64,000 bases of DNA from Larkinella sp965227735 (lineage in GTDB: Bacteria; Bacteroidota; Bacteroidia; Cytophagales; Spirosomataceae), in NCBI RefSeq assembly GCF_965227735.1, contig NZ_OZ245776.1:5828001-5892000 (forward strand), written 5' to 3'. Positions 34,766 through 42,254 of this stretch are shown here, piece by piece. Each line of letters begins with the position of its first letter. Within the stretch, counting starts at the first letter, position 1. Both the position numbers and the translations under genes were made by a program. The notes beneath the pieces are model-generated. The model had not been told where the DNA came from, ran no database searches, and saw only the letters and a list, made by a program, of their open reading frames with translations.

Positions 34766-36022
34766 ATGAAAATTGCAGTTTGGCATAATCTGCGGAGCGG
34801 GGGCGGAAGCCGGGCTTTGCACCAGCATATTAAAGGGCTTGCCCAGCGTGGTCATTCCATTGAAGTGTGGACGTCGTCGGTCGCCGACACGAAGTTTCTG
34901 GATGTGGATCAATATGTGGACAAGACGCACATCCTGCCGTTGTCGATGGACATCCGCATCCGGGACGAATACCGGGATAAGCTCTGGGCGTTGAAATTCG
35001 AGCCGGAAACCCGCATCCGGCGGATGCTTGACTTTTGCAGCCGCTGCGCCGATCAAATCAACGCGGGCGGTTTTGACGTACTTTTTGCCAACTCCTGCAT
35101 CAACTTTTCGATGCCCTACATCGGCCGGTTCGTCAATATTCCGAAAGCCCTGTATTTGGGCGAACCCAACCGCACGCTTTTTGAATCGTCTCCGGAACTG
35201 ATCTGGGAAGGGCTTCCACCGGCCAACGGTAACTGGAGAAATTCTGACTACCGCAGCCAGTACTGGGAGGATATGTTCAAGATTCGTCAGGCACGCGTGC
35301 GGGTGCGGGAAGAAATTCAGAATTACCGCAGTTACAACAAGGTATTGGTCAACTCCTATTTCAGCAACGAAAACGTGCTTCGGGCCTATGGTGGCGCGGG
35401 GGAAGTCTGTTATCTGGGCATCGACTCCAGCCTGTTTCCCTATCAAAATTTACCCCGCGAGCCGTTTGTTATGGGATTAGGGGCGTTTTTTCAGCACAAA
35501 CGTCCCGATATGGCCATCGAGTCGCTGGCCCTGATTCCCGAAGCCATCCGCCCGAAACTGATCTGGGTGGGAGACATGGGCGACACGGCGTATGTCGACA
35601 AGCTGAAAGAACTGAGCCAGTCGTTGCAGGTGAATTTTGAACCGCGGGAGAAAATACCGCATCAGGAACTGGTGCAGTTGCTCAACACGGCCTCCTGTCT
35701 GCTGTATACGTCGACCCTGGAACCCTTTGGCCTGGCTCCGCTGGAGGCCAATGCCTGCGGTTTGCCGGTGGTAGCCGTCGCCGAAGGAGGGGTTCGGGAA
35801 ACCGTCATTGGGAATTACAACGGCTTGTTGGTCAACCGGAAACCGGAAGAGATGGCGCGGGCGGTGGAGCGGGTGCTGACGGATAGCGGCCTGGCGGATC
35901 GACTTTCACGCAATGCCCGGCGGATTGTTCAGGAGCAGTGGACGTTTGAAAAAGCCATCGACCGGATCGAAGATGCGCTGTTCAACACGATCGGGAAAGA
36001 AAAGGATGTGATTGTAAAGTAG
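34766..36022 (+). CDS. GT4-family glycosyltransferase
   Basis: 418 residues from ATG 34766. GT-B fold: an N-terminal Gly-rich acceptor region IAVWHNLRSGGGSRALHQH and the C-terminal nucleotide-sugar domain with VMGLGAFFQHKRPDMAIE, LVQLLNTASCLLYTS and the EX7E-like motif EPFGLAPLEANACGLPVVA, followed by EGGVRETVIGNYNGLLV. Retaining glycosyltransferase; donor and acceptor unknown. No signal peptide. It is not embedded in a polysaccharide cluster, although two GT-C-like membrane proteins lie 1.5 kb downstream on the other strand. Confidence 0.9.
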   Translation: MKIAVWHNLRSGGGSRALHQHIKGLAQRGHSIEVWTSSVADTKFLDVDQYVDKTHILPLSMDIRIRDEYRDKLWALKFEPETRIRRMLDFCSRCADQINAGGFDVLFANSCINFSMPYIGRFVNIPKALYLGEPNRTLFESSPELIWEGLPPANGNWRNSDYRSQYWEDMFKIRQARVRVREEIQNYRSYNKVLVNSYFSNENVLRAYGGAGEVCYLGIDSSLFPYQNLPREPFVMGLGAFFQHKRPDMAIESLALIPEAIRPKLIWVGDMGDTAYVDKLKELSQSLQVNFEPREKIPHQELVQLLNTASCLLYTSTLEPFGLAPLEANACGLPVVAVAEGGVRETVIGNYNGLLVNRKPEEMARAVERVLTDSGLADRLSRNARRIVQEQWTFEKAIDRIEDALFNTIGKEKDVIVK

Positions 36023-36070
36023 TTATATTGAATTTGCTAACTTCTTTTCGGCGGGTTGAAACTCACCATA

Positions 36071-36134
36071 ACAACGTACATCATCTCTACGGGATTTGTG
36101 GTTTTGTCAGTCCCGTAGGGATGATGTATGTTGT
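36071..36134. repeat. palindromic repeat, 24-bp arms (ATCATC...CTACGGGA)
   Basis: Left arm 36071-36094 and right arm 36111-36134 with two mismatches and a 16-nt loop. From memory, CCCGTAGGGATGATG-type palindromes are widespread between genes in Bacteroidota. Confidence 0.85.
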
Positions 36135-36313
36135 AGCCCCCGGTTGAAACCGGGGGGGGAATTACCAAAATAGATCCAATGTGGAGAACCGTTTTAACGG
36201 TTTAAGAGTCTCAAACCGTTAAAACGGTTTCAATCATTCAATTTATTTCTCCTCCGAACCCACAGTTGAAACTGTGGGCTATGTAGCTGCTTGATTCACA
36301 ATTCGAAAAAATA

Positions 36314-36339
36314 CGGCAAGTCGATTAATCGACTTGCCG
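36314..36339 (-). terminator. intrinsic terminator of bioB
   Basis: Perfect 26-bp palindrome CGGCAAGTCGATTAATCGAC... followed on the minus strand by TATTTTTT, 27 bases beyond the bioB stop. Confidence 0.85.
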
Positions 36340-36365
36340 CAGAGAGAACGTTTATAGAAACTTGC

Positions 36366-37367
36366 TTACAACGGAATCTGCTCAAAAACGACCGCTGGTT
36401 TTTCCGCATCCTTAAACGCCTTGCGCGGGCGGATGTTGAGCGTCTGGAACAATTGCCGATCCTGATCTTCTTCCGGATTCGGCGTGGTCAGCAGTTTGTC
36501 GCCGGCAAAAATGGAGTTGGCACCGGCCAGAAAACACAGGGCCTGCTCTTCGGTGTTCATTCGAACCCGGCCCGCCGATAGCCGTACCATCGCCCTGGGC
36601 ATAATGATCCGGGCGGTGGCAATCATCCGAAGCATTTCCCAAACCGACACGCGGGGCTGGTCTTCCAGGGGAGTTCCTTCGACGGGAACCAGCGCATTGA
36701 CCGGTACGGATTCGGGGTGTTCGGGCAAATTAGCCAGGGTGAGCAGCATGCCGATGCGGTCCTGGTGGCTTTCGCCCATGCCGATGATACCGCCGGAACA
36801 AACCGAAATACCAGCCTGCCGAACATTGCCGAGCGTATCCAGCCGGTCGTCGTAGGTGCGGGTCGAAATGATGTCGCCGTAGTATTCTTCGCTGGTGTCG
36901 AGGTTGTGGTTGTAAGCATATAAACCGGCGGTTTTCAGTTTTTCCGCCTGCGTTTCCGTCAGCATCCCGAGCGTACAGCACACTTCCATGCCCATCCGGT
37001 TGACGCCCTGCACCATTTCCAGCACCTTGTCAAAATCCCGGTTGTCGCGGACTTCGCGCCAGGCGGCTCCCATGCAGAAGCGCGTGCTGCCTGATTCCTT
37101 CGCCCGGTGTGCGGCTGTCAGCACTTCGTCCACTTCCATGAGTTTGTGAACCTTCACGCTGGTGTGATAGCGCGCGGCCTGGGGGCAGTAGGCACAGTCT
37201 TCCGGGCAACCCCCGGTTTTGACCGACAGGAGTGTACAGACCTGCACTTCCTGCGGGTCGTGGTGCTGGCGGTGAACCGTGGCGGCCCGGTAGATCAGAT
37301 CAAGAACAGGGGAGTTATAAATATCGGCGATTTCGTCGCGGGTCCAGTCAGTACGAACGTCAGTCAT
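36366..37367 (-). CDS. bioB: biotin synthase
   Basis: 333 residues, the usual length. Radical-SAM cluster motif GGCPEDCAYCPQ with Cys54, Cys58 and Cys61; FCMGAAWREVRDNRDF and the second-cluster region with YNHNLDTSEEYYGDI and GGIIGMGES. It inserts sulfur into dethiobiotin using SAM and an auxiliary [2Fe-2S] cluster. No other biotin gene is in the window, so this copy stands alone. It ends at a perfect palindromic terminator. Confidence 0.96.
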   Translation of the reverse strand: MTDVRTDWTRDEIADIYNSPVLDLIYRAATVHRQHHDPQEVQVCTLLSVKTGGCPEDCAYCPQAARYHTSVKVHKLMEVDEVLTAAHRAKESGSTRFCMGAAWREVRDNRDFDKVLEMVQGVNRMGMEVCCTLGMLTETQAEKLKTAGLYAYNHNLDTSEEYYGDIISTRTYDDRLDTLGNVRQAGISVCSGGIIGMGESHQDRIGMLLTLANLPEHPESVPVNALVPVEGTPLEDQPRVSVWEMLRMIATARIIMPRAMVRLSAGRVRMNTEEQALCFLAGANSIFAGDKLLTTPNPEEDQDRQLFQTLNIRPRKAFKDAEKPAVVFEQIPL

Positions 37368-37476
37368 AACAACAATCTAGAGCGTGTCAGGTAATAATGT
37401 CAAATATAGGAAGCGGAGGAGTTTGGCGCAAACGCAAAGCCACTTCAATCCGAAGATGTCGGCGGGTTTCTGAAAC

Positions 37477-38769
37477 TTAAATCCGGCCTGGTTCGGGGTT
37501 TAGGGGCGGATTGGGAGCCAGTTGCGGGGTCATTTTGAGTAGTTTTTGCGCGTTAACCACCAGATAAAGCAGGTAACCGACGATGAACAACTCGATGCTG
37601 TATTCCAGGATATACACCGGTTTGCTGAAAATTTCGCTCACCGTTTGGTAATAAGGCTGCCCGATTCGCCACCACAGCGAAGGGTGGACGGCGGCTGCGA
37701 TGTTGAATACCAGCAGAAAAATCACCGAAGTACGGTTGCGGAAGTCGACCATCTGAAACACCAGGGGCAACATAAACAGGTAGGTATAGTTGGCGACAGC
37801 ATTTTTCTGAACCACCGTCATCAGGCTGAAGATGGCGATGTAGAACAGCGGAAAATACGTTCGGTAGTCGTGATTTCCTCGTAACCGAAGCACCTGAATC
37901 CCTACCAACAGGCAAATGACCAGCCCGGCGTAGTTCCAGACCGACAGTTCGGCATTGATGAAACCGGAGGTAAAAGGATGCAGCAGGGAAGCCCAGTTGG
38001 GTGCTTTCAGGTATTTCCCTTCTTCCAGCGGTTGTTCGATGAACAGTGAACCGGTTTTAATGTACAGGAAAATCAGAACCGGCAGGCCCAGCGTGGCCAG
38101 GCCCGCCATCAACGCAATCAGTCGGCGGCTGAGGAGAAAAAAGGGCAGGATGATGAGGATGAAAACCGCTTTGGTCGACAGAATGCCCAGAGCCAGCAGC
38201 AAACCGCAGAGGTAGTCGTTTCCGTCGCGCTTGAGGGCGACAATGGCCAGCAGCGCAAAAATCCAGAGTGCCACGTCTTCCTGCCCGCTCAGAATGGACA
38301 TCACGAAAGGAACGGGAAGCATCAGGTAAAACAATACCCGAAAAAGCCGTTCCGCGCGGGGCATTACGTCTTCATAGGTCCGGTACGTCAGCCACACTGC
38401 CACCAGTTCGATCAGGGTTAGGAACAGCACCAGCGAGCGGGTATTGTCCCAGAAAATCAGCGGAATTTCCATCCAGAAACCGTAAAAAGGCGAATACGGG
38501 TTCAGCACATCCCGGTACGGTATTTCCCGCAGTTTGGCGGAGATGCCAATGGGATAATAGTAATTGGCAACATCCGACTGGGGTGAAAAATCGAGGAAAA
38601 CATAAATGACCACAAACGGGAGCAGCCGCAACAGCACCCAGAAAATCAACAGCCAGGGCACCTTCTTTTCATCCAGAAACGATTCAAGAACCGGGCGTTT
38701 GAACCACGCAACCAGCAGGATGGCACTCAGGAGGAAGGCGGTTACGGCCTTCGCGTAAACAATAAACAT
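37477..38769 (-). CDS. polytopic membrane protein, GT-C glycosyltransferase-like
   Basis: 430 residues with about ten to twelve hydrophobic segments. An aspartate near the end of an early periplasmic loop (FLDFSPQSDVANYYYPIG) and a PYRDVLNPYSPFYG phrase resemble the first loop of GT-C mannosyl/arabinosyl transferases that use polyprenyl-phosphate sugars. No family match certain. The neighbouring gene 38800-40116 is a clear paralogue (shared PFVxIYxxLDFxPxSD and LPxPFVMSILSGQEDV/MILSSEEDV regions), 30 bp apart, so they form a duplicated pair on one transcript. Confidence 0.75.
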   Translation of the reverse strand: MFIVYAKAVTAFLLSAILLVAWFKRPVLESFLDEKKVPWLLIFWVLLRLLPFVVIYVFLDFSPQSDVANYYYPIGISAKLREIPYRDVLNPYSPFYGFWMEIPLIFWDNTRSLVLFLTLIELVAVWLTYRTYEDVMPRAERLFRVLFYLMLPVPFVMSILSGQEDVALWIFALLAIVALKRDGNDYLCGLLLALGILSTKAVFILIILPFFLLSRRLIALMAGLATLGLPVLIFLYIKTGSLFIEQPLEEGKYLKAPNWASLLHPFTSGFINAELSVWNYAGLVICLLVGIQVLRLRGNHDYRTYFPLFYIAIFSLMTVVQKNAVANYTYLFMLPLVFQMVDFRNRTSVIFLLVFNIAAAVHPSLWWRIGQPYYQTVSEIFSKPVYILEYSIELFIVGYLLYLVVNAQKLLKMTPQLAPNPPLNPEPGRI

Positions 38770-38799
38770 AGTTGCAGCTCAATGAAAAGAAAACCCGCT

Positions 38800-40116
38800 T
38801 TACGAACCCGACGAACGACCCGTCGGCCAGGATTGAGACGGAAAGGAGGGACTTGTGGCCCGGTCCAGTGATTGAAGGTGGTTAAACGTGCGCCAGACCA
38901 GAGAAATCAAGAGTCCCACCTCGATGATCTGAATCAGGTAATCGACGGTATTCACCGGGGAGGCAAAAACGGTTTGCCAGTCGTCATAATTCAGCATCCC
39001 GACATAGATGACCCAGATAATGGGTTGAATGACAATCAGGAAGTTGAGCAGGATGAGCTGAAAATTGAACGATCTGTCTTCGATTCTGACAAATTCAAAC
39101 AGCACCACGATCATGTACATGAACAGGTAAAAACCGGGGGCACTGGGTTGGGCCAGCATGAAGATGCCGAATGTCAGAATGTAGAGCGAAGGGAAAATCT
39201 GCTGATAACCCAAATGCCGGTACCGGATGGCCACCCACGACGACAATCCCATGGTGATGAAAAGGCTGATCGTATTGAGCCGCGTCAGGCTCATCTGGTT
39301 ATAGAGGCCGCTCAGAAACGGGCGGGTGATGCTGACGATGTTGGGCGTCATGTGGTAGCCGGAATGTTGCAACGGCATCAGGAAGGCGTCGCCCATCAGG
39401 AGGTACAGAATAACGATGGACGGAACACCGACGAGCGCCAGCCCCAGCACGTATTTGAATTTGTTGTCGACCAGAAAGAACACCGGCACCAGCAGCACGA
39501 TGATCATGCTTTTAATGACAATCATCGACAGCCCCCAGATGATGCCAATCCACAGGCTGCTCTGCCTGCGATGGGTGTAGAGCAGGGTGAGCAGCCCGAC
39601 GCCCCAGAACCAGACGTCTTCTTCGCTGCTCAGGATCATGGCCACAAAGGGCATGGGCAACAAAAAATACAAAACCGCCATCAGGAGGGAATCCGGTCGA
39701 CTGGCCTGGTAATAGCGCCAGGTAGCCCAAACAATGGCAAACTCGATGAGGGCCATGAAAGGAATCAGAATTTTGGCATTGTACCAGAGGTAGAGCGGCA
39801 GACTGATGAGGTAGCCAAACAGCGGACCGTGGTAGGAGAGAAAATCCCGGTATACCATTTTGCCCGCAAAAGCCGCAATGGCTTTCTTGTAGAAGAATTC
39901 CGTGTCGCTGCGGGGGGCAAAGTCCAGAATCAGATACACAATAATGAACGGAACAACCCGGAAAACGATGAAAGAAACCCAGAGCGTTAAAGCGGGCCGT
40001 GGGTTCAGGTGGTGGCGGAAAGGGGCGGGAAATCGAATCAGCAGCCAACTGGCCAGGGCGAGAAGTAATGAAACGACGACTTTTACGACTGAAACCGTAT
40101 CCTCAAAAAATAGCAT
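38800..40116 (-). CDS. polytopic membrane protein, GT-C glycosyltransferase-like (paralogue)
   Basis: 438 residues from ATG 40116, which aligns with the start of the paralogue; an ATG at 40176 would add 20 polar residues. Many membrane spans. The first loop carries YLILDFAPRSDTEFFYKKA and VYRDFLSYHGPLFGY, and LPMPFVAMILSSEEDVWFWG follows, mirroring the paralogue. The acidic loop residues suit a lipid-linked sugar transferase, but donor and acceptor are unknown. First gene of the pair. Confidence 0.75.
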   Translation of the reverse strand: MLFFEDTVSVVKVVVSLLLALASWLLIRFPAPFRHHLNPRPALTLWVSFIVFRVVPFIIVYLILDFAPRSDTEFFYKKAIAAFAGKMVYRDFLSYHGPLFGYLISLPLYLWYNAKILIPFMALIEFAIVWATWRYYQASRPDSLLMAVLYFLLPMPFVAMILSSEEDVWFWGVGLLTLLYTHRRQSSLWIGIIWGLSMIVIKSMIIVLLVPVFFLVDNKFKYVLGLALVGVPSIVILYLLMGDAFLMPLQHSGYHMTPNIVSITRPFLSGLYNQMSLTRLNTISLFITMGLSSWVAIRYRHLGYQQIFPSLYILTFGIFMLAQPSAPGFYLFMYMIVVLFEFVRIEDRSFNFQLILLNFLIVIQPIIWVIYVGMLNYDDWQTVFASPVNTVDYLIQIIEVGLLISLVWRTFNHLQSLDRATSPSFPSQSWPTGRSSGS

Positions 40117-40571
40117 GTAACGAATGGGTGGTTTTAATTTGGGGGTAAAGTTCGGTATTGTCGCTGTGGCTGCCAAATAAAAAAAATCATACTCGGCCAG
40201 TCATAAAAATTGTTGGCTAAATTGTCAGATTTGGCGACCTTTGCAGTAGAACTACGATCTTGACTTGTGAACACCGCCCAACAGGCTATCCAACCGATAC
40301 GATAAAACCAAAACCAGCGTCAAGGCGGTTACCGGTTTTTTGGCGAATGTTTCGTTCACTAATCTACTGATTACTAGCTGATCTTTTCTTTTGAACCGCA
40401 GCGTGATGGAGTCTGCCTAAGTGATCTTTTTGTTCACTACAGGCTTTTTGCGATTCAGATTTTCGGTTTTTTGAGAGAGGTTGAGGTGCTTCATATGGAT
40501 TGAAAGGAAAGTGCAATCGTTTTTTGATTTAAACGAAAATACAAATTTACATAGTATCAAAACCTAATAGT
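40117..40571. other. 455-bp gap between divergent genes
   Basis: No coding frame seen. AT-rich towards the right. The stretch around 40,210-40,245 (TTGG then GACCTTTG) weakly resembles a Bacteroidota promoter. No long palindrome. Confidence 0.5.
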
Positions 40572-41207
40572 ATGTTTTATCTTGCTCGTTTAACGAATAA
40601 TAATAGGGGCTATAAAGAACCATCCGGCCCTAATTATAAGTCTGATAATGCCACCTCAAGCCGGACGGCTTTTGAAGCGACCTACGGCTTTGGCATTGAA
40701 GAATGGTTCCGCAACGAACGGCATTCGTACGAAGGGTATCAATATGCCTACATTGAAGGGTTGGGGCCGGAGCAGAATCTGGAAATTCCCATTCTGTTGT
40801 ATACCCTCCGTTTTGCCGAAAATGGAAAAGGGTCGGCCAAAAAATTAGTGGTGGGTGTGCTAAGAGAATGGCAGCACATTTCGCAGTGGGAAGCTGAATT
40901 GCCGGCCGAAGTGGTGGCCGAATGGTATGAGCAAATGAAGAGCGAACTCGGTGATTTGCTGGAGTCGGTAGCACCCGACAAACGCCCGCTCGCGATGAAG
41001 CAACTGCTCTACCACAGCCAGTATCCCAACAAACCAAAACCGTTGTTTAACGTCCGGTTCAAGCCCGAACAACTGGATTACCGGGTTTCCAAAATCATTG
41101 ATGCGAGTTCGTTTGGCAAAAACAACTCCTTTGCCATCGAATTGAAAACCGTGGAGAGTTATGACGCCAAAACGCAGAAAATCCTGACCGATTTGGGGCT
41201 GGAATAA
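40572..41207 (+). CDS. orphan protein with GFGxEEW motif, possibly restriction-associated
   Basis: 211 residues, no signal peptide. Residues 1-70 contain KEPSGPNYKSDN and TYGFGIEEWFRNER followed by GYQYAYIEGL. From memory, a PSG ... GFGxEEW ... GYxYGF pattern occurs at the N-terminus of some HNH-type restriction endonucleases in Bacteroidota; no HNH motif is present here, and the C-terminal 140 residues are helical and unrecognised (HISQWEAELPAEVVAEWYEQ). Family assignment is tentative. Preceded by an AT-rich gap and alone on its strand, consistent with an acquired gene. Could be an orphan modified-base sensor or antitoxin-like remnant. Confidence 0.65.
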   Translation: MFYLARLTNNNRGYKEPSGPNYKSDNATSSRTAFEATYGFGIEEWFRNERHSYEGYQYAYIEGLGPEQNLEIPILLYTLRFAENGKGSAKKLVVGVLREWQHISQWEAELPAEVVAEWYEQMKSELGDLLESVAPDKRPLAMKQLLYHSQYPNKPKPLFNVRFKPEQLDYRVSKIIDASSFGKNNSFAIELKTVESYDAKTQKILTDLGLE

Positions 41208-41208
41208 T

Positions 41209-41658
41209 CTACCGGCATTCTGTCTTCAGTAACGTATACCTAAAACCGCCTTCCGGTTTTTTCAACACCCACCTTCCTTCTGTTTCCACACGCTCGCCTT
41301 CGTGCCACGTAATGGCATCGCCGGTGAGCGTGAAGGTGATTTCGTGCGGTTGCGTAACGCCTTCACCCGAGCGCTGCCAGTCGGCCCGGATCTGATTCTT
41401 CGTTAACGTTCCCTGCAACGGGCCCCGCGCCCGGTCTTTCTCATCCGGCAAAATGGCCAGCTCGCCCGTTACGTCGGCGCCCTGAATGACCAGCCGGAGC
41501 AGCGTGGTATCGCGCCCCACCACCTGCCGGTAGCAAACGGTATCGATAGACGTAACCGTCGAATCAGCCCGGTTTTCCGTCGTTTCCGACCGGCGGGAAC
41601 GGTCACCGCAGCTACTGAGAATCAAAATCAGGAGTCCTGAAGGCAGGAGATATTGCAT
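41209..41658 (-). CDS. small hypothetical lipoprotein
   Basis: 149 residues. Signal peptide with lipobox LILILSSC (Cys17), then an acidic/Ser-Thr linker. The mature domain is beta-rich (TLLRLVIQGADVTGELAIL, GRWVLKKPEGGFRYTLL) and resembles small META/lipocalin-like outer-membrane lipoproteins, without certain family. Convergent with the preceding gene, only 1 bp between the stops. Its upstream side abuts the palindrome 41676-41768. Confidence 0.7.
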   Translation of the reverse strand: MQYLLPSGLLILILSSCGDRSRRSETTENRADSTVTSIDTVCYRQVVGRDTTLLRLVIQGADVTGELAILPDEKDRARGPLQGTLTKNQIRADWQRSGEGVTQPHEITFTLTGDAITWHEGERVETEGRWVLKKPEGGFRYTLLKTECR

Positions 41659-41675
41659 TGAATTTAAATGAAGAG

Positions 41676-41768
41676 AATGAAAAATGTAAAATGACGAATG
41701 CTAAATGTAAAAGTAGTCGGCTGGCTCTCTCTTTTCCATTTGGCGTTCGACATTTTACATTTTTCGTT
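41676..41768. repeat. long palindrome with AAATGTAAAATGA words
   Basis: Arms about 41676-41716 and 41727-41768 with roughly eight mismatches. Same word family as 44588-44687, on the other side of metE. Confidence 0.82.
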
Positions 41769-41844
41769 CCTTTTTGTACAACCTCCAAAACCCAACAATG
41801 GTTGGCTGTACCCGGTTTTTCTGATGGGTGGTTCAGGAAGCCGG

Positions 41845-41876
41845 TTTGTTTTTTCCGCCGGATTGGCGTTAGTTTG
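41845..41876 (+). promoter_or_regulatory. candidate promoter of the metE riboswitch transcript
   Basis: TTTG at 41845-41848 and TAGTTTG at 41870-41876, separated by 21 bases, approximate the Bacteroidota -33 TTTG / -7 TAnnTTTG promoter. Transcription would begin just ahead of the riboswitch. Confidence 0.45.
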
Positions 41877-41904
41877 TGCCGTTGTTCTTTGTTTTCCGTC
41901 AAAT

Positions 41905-42085
41905 ACGCTAATGGTTTCCCCGGGAGATTCGGGGAATGAAAAAGGAATCGTGTGAAAATCACGAGCAGACGTTGCTACTGTCAGTGACCATAGAAAAGGG
42001 TTTGCCCTCGATGTCCATTGTTCTGCCCAGGGCGGGATGAGAAGGACGGCAAATACCGTCACAAGCCAGGAGACTTGCCTTAGCC
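41905..42085 (+). promoter_or_regulatory. cobalamin (B12) riboswitch upstream of metE
   Basis: The core of an adenosyl/hydroxo-cobalamin riboswitch is readable: GGAATCGTGTGAAAATCACG then AGCAGACGTTGCTACTGT, an AAGGGTTTGCC segment, GGGCGGGATGAGAAGGACGG, and the 3' B12 box ACAAGCCAGGAGACTTGCC. Its place before a B12-independent methionine synthase fits the known logic: when B12 is present, expression of metE falls and a MetH enzyme can be used. Boundaries are approximate to about 15 nt. The 170-nt stretch from the B12 box to the metE start should hold the expression platform; I did not identify a clear terminator there. Confidence 0.93.
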
Positions 42086-42254
42086 ATATTGATTCAGCCT
42101 ACACGCTTCTGGGCTTCCATCAAATCTTGACTTTCTCTTATCTTCCTGTCTTTCAAGGGCTGGGTGGGGTGTGTCATTGTGTTGGGTGTTCCGCAGCGTG
42201 CGGGTGTAGGGAGTTCGGCAAAGAATTCTGTACCATTATTAAACAACCCACAAA

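Larger units (their letters stand above)
36023..36365. other. gene-free gap holding a cluster of short palindromes
   Basis: No reading frame of interest. It contains in series: a 24-bp-arm palindrome (36071-36134), GCCCCCGGTTGAAACCGGGGG (36137-36157), a paired AACCGTTTTAACGGTTT block (36187-36230), CCCACAGTTGAAACTGTGGG (36259-36278) and the bioB-side terminator (36314-36339). Confidence 0.75.

Noticed and set aside
38872..39990. 372-codon plus-strand frame opposite the GT-C-like gene
   Set aside because: Product is His/Asp/Gln-rich and contains no recognisable domain; the minus-strand gene has clear membrane spans and a paralogue.
41658..42062. Frames of about 90-130 codons in both directions over the palindrome and riboswitch
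   Set aside because: They translate palindrome arms (NEKCKMTNAKCKS-like runs) and the conserved riboswitch, which accounts for the sequence better.
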